Positions 61,576 to 64,000 of a stretch of 64,000 nt of DNA are shown in pieces. A model generated the notes under the pieces. The model worked only from the letters and a program-made list of their open reading frames with translations. It had not been told where the DNA came from and did not search any database. Numbering within the stretch: position 1 is the stretch's first letter; each line of letters begins with the position of its first letter. The position numbers were made by a program, and so were the translations under genes. The stretch is from Torreya grandis (taxonomy: Eukaryota; Streptophyta; Pinopsida; Cupressales; Taxaceae), in assembly GCA_037957365.1 (NCBI GenBank), contig JARHVA010004809.1, forward strand, positions 366,001 to 430,000. The letters are read 5' to 3'.

Positions 61576-63798
61576 AATTTATAGTAAGTGTATGGCTTTT
61601 TAGTTCAATTTACATTGTGTTATTTACTTCAAATTTTTATTGAACTAACTATATGTTGAAATTGACATTGTATTTTAGGTGGAAAACATTAATAGAGAAG
61701 TAGGTGAAAAAGATATTATCAATTATATGACAGCACTAGATCGACCTAGTAAATCTAAGAGTGGGATGAAGTGGAAATCTAGTTCATCAATAGGGATTTC
61801 ACATTAATTTGTTAAATTACTAGTAGAAGCCTCTCTATATCATGTCAACTCAAATGAAGGGCACCAACAGGGAATGAATTGCATATTCGGTCTCACTCAA
61901 CAAGTTTTGCAGTTGGTTGCCTCCATTAACCCTATAATTTTTGTATGGAATGAGCATAAATCCATGGATTAAATTGAGGTAAGAGGCTATATTGATCTCA
62001 TTTATTCTTATTTGTAAATTATATATATAAATGCCTCTTAATATGTAGATTATTGAAATTTGAGCATAGGAGAATCCAACCTAGATTGTTGGAATGATCC
62101 AAAAAATGTTCTTTTGGACAAATTTATAGTTTGCATTCTTTACTTGAATATTGAATGCTTTTTATATTTTTTTGCATGATGGTAAAACCACATGCAGAGC
62201 AAATTTATCAAAATTTCAAGAAAATAAAAACACCTTCATGATGTCAACAGACCTGTTGATATTGATAGTGATCATGATGAACTGGACAAGAATGTGTAGC
62301 ACAATCATCATAGTTGTGCTGAATTAGTTGAGGTAATATAATAGTTTCTAGTTATCTGTCCCGATGTTTTATCATTCTTCATGCTTAAAATGTTCTTTTA
62401 ACTTAATATATTTTAATTTTCTATTAACTATTTCCATAATACCTACTTCAATCATGTTTTGGAGGGATTTGAGACTCACTTCCTTGTCTTGGAACAATCT
62501 TCTATACCATTCCTTCCAGAGTTTTAAGATTAGAATTGTGGGAATTATCAACCATAAACAATGATAAGTATAATGGCTTTTGATATTGGGTGATTATTGA
62601 AACAAAGTCATTAAATCATTGGGAAGGGCACTCTTCCATCCTAATTTCATGCATAACCACCTCTAGCATTTAAAAGAGAATTGACAGCCAAAATCTTCTC
62701 CCTTTGACTCACTTCAACTCTGCCATATCCTAAATTTCCATCAACACCGTGTGCATCCCCTTTCCTCATGTTGTCATTTTCTTCTCAAAAAACCTAGAAT
62801 CAGTTCAAGTTTCCTCTGCAACTCTATATGTGACCATTACCCCACTCTATTTTTACAATATAATGTGTGTTTTATATCTCAATATAATATGTATTTTTTT
62901 TGTTTTTGTAGACATTTATTGGTAAACTCCAAGAAGGGGATAAAGTTTAAGTGTTGGATCTATTTTATGGTGTTGCTTGGGCAAATTCACTCACTATCTA
63001 TTATACACAGAGTCAAATTGAAAGGAAAAGGAGATGCAAATGTAAATATTTTAAAGGTCACAAGTAACATAACCCTTGATTATGAAGACAAAATAGATGG
63101 AGCTATCTATCTAAAATAGAAAGAAGGGACCTTCACATGGTGGACACTAAAATATTTGAAAAAAATGGCATAGTTGATGTTTATCATGTACTAACTTATA
63201 GACATCTTGGCCCACTACTTTATGCAATAGTTTGAATGTGTTGTTTAGAGATATTTTTAGTGTTTTTTTTAATCTATTTTGGAGCTATATAAGCATAAAA
63301 AGGCATTGTAACTCAATTTTTTCAATCACAACACTGATAAACACACTTTGTATTAACACATTTTTCAAAGTAAAGACATATTTTTGTCTTGTATCTGTTA
63401 TAAGAACACCTTTTCTCAATAAAATTTTAGTATTTTGCCTTCTTAATAGCTATTTCATTATGTGAAAATGATTGATTGATTATGTTTTTCTATGTTTTTT
63501 GTCATATGTTTTGAAGTCTCATCATTATGTCATATGTTTGGTGGCACTTGTTCTAATACCCAAAAATTTATTAATTCATCTTGAGTTTCAAATTAGAGTA
63601 AGCTATATTCCCTAATGTTGTAAATGTTGATTCATGAGAAATATTCATGGATTCATCATAGTCATGCTCTACATATTGAGCAGAATAATATTTATGCATT
63701 TTATGTGGTTTGTGAATAAAATTAAGGATCACTGCCGTACAACATGGGTCATTTAAAAGTCTCATGGACACATGAATCCAGTACTATTGTTAGTGTTG
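61576..63798. other. Downstream sequence, no firm gene
   Basis: 61680-61975 has a coding-like frame (YMTALDRPSKSKSGMKWKSS, CIFGLTQQVLQLVASINPII) that could be the end of the second CACTA gene after an intron. Later frames (62751-63119 and others) show no familiar motif. No CACTA terminal repeat was found before the window end. Confidence 0.35.
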
Positions 63799-63941
63799 TA
63801 ATTGGAGGTGACATAATTATTTTCCAACATAATTGGATCTACTTTTCTTGTTCCTAATATTAAGGTACTCTTATTACTTAATTGGAGGTGACTTAAGTAA
63901 TTTGCAGCCTAATTGGAATTACCTTTCTTGTACTTAATATT
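63799..63941. repeat. Direct repeat, two 63-bp units at 80-bp spacing
   Basis: TAATTGGAGGTGACATAATT at 63799 and TAATTGGAGGTGACTTAAGT at 63879 begin units that both end TTCTTGT-x-CTTAATATT or a close match (63861 and 63941). No coding content. Confidence 0.75.
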
Positions 63942-64000
63942 ATGACTAAAATTTTTTCATACTCTTGTCAGCTATAAATTAATGAAGAGGTTAATGGAGT

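Overview
The window is nuclear plant DNA. It is AT-rich, has no gene that looks intact, and is filled with decayed mobile elements of plant type: Ty3/gypsy and Ty1/copia LTR elements, a Helitron, a CACTA (En/Spm) element, DUF4283-type retro-sequence, MITEs and long CT/CA and AT microsatellites. The low gene density, large old LTRs and lineage-specific repeats suggest a large-genome plant, possibly a gymnosperm. That is an impression, not a proof. I saw no bacterial operon, rRNA, tRNA or CRISPR array.

Layout. 1-6263 holds LTR-retrotransposon debris: a probable plus-strand LTR (1576-3180), a minus-strand gag relic (about 3190-4650) and its probable LTR (4994-6263). That LTR ends exactly where Helitron helicase sequence begins. 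6264-15925 is a decayed Helitron helicase fragment with an internal 344-bp tandem duplication. It is split by an 8.3-kb non-autonomous gypsy-type element (6777-15105; 2.8-kb LTRs, 5-bp target duplication GTTAT) that keeps a gag relic and an RNase H-like stub but no protease, reverse transcriptase or integrase. 16.2-20.08 kb has a foldback element, a DUF4283/zinc-knuckle retro-pseudogene and AT-rich tandem duplications. 20085-27235 is a minus-oriented non-coding LARD-like element (2.6-kb LTRs, target duplication AATAA). 27.34-32.46 kb is a near full-length but broken Helitron Rep-helicase gene. 32.5-37.2 kb is hairpin repeats, microsatellites and an AT-rich tandem array interrupted by a LINE-like 3' end.

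37.2-49.6 kb is mostly non-coding: one copia integrase scrap, another foldback arm, three different short-repeat arrays between 44.8 and 47.4 kb, and a CACTA-like MITE. 49.6-52.96 kb (minus) is a pseudogene of about 1,100 codons, almost all in one frame, with a coiled-coil region and no family I can name. 53.3-56.1 kb is an array rich in TTACCRC/GYGGTAA motifs that includes a 450-bp repeat in three copies, each ending in a roughly 100-bp hairpin. It lies just upstream of a two-gene CACTA-type element: a TNP2-like transposase relic at 56.7-60.06 kb and a Transposase_24-like gene relic at 60.5-61.6 kb.

How the parts relate. The nesting gives an order of events: the Helitron sequences came first, the helicase fragment was then duplicated in tandem, and LTR elements inserted later. 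The two complete LTR pairs differ by roughly 7-8% in the stretches I compared by eye. No claimed system here looks functional. The least explained items are the motif-rich hairpin array beside the CACTA gene, the dispersed 60-bp foldback-arm family, the G-box-rich LTR and the long one-frame pseudogene.
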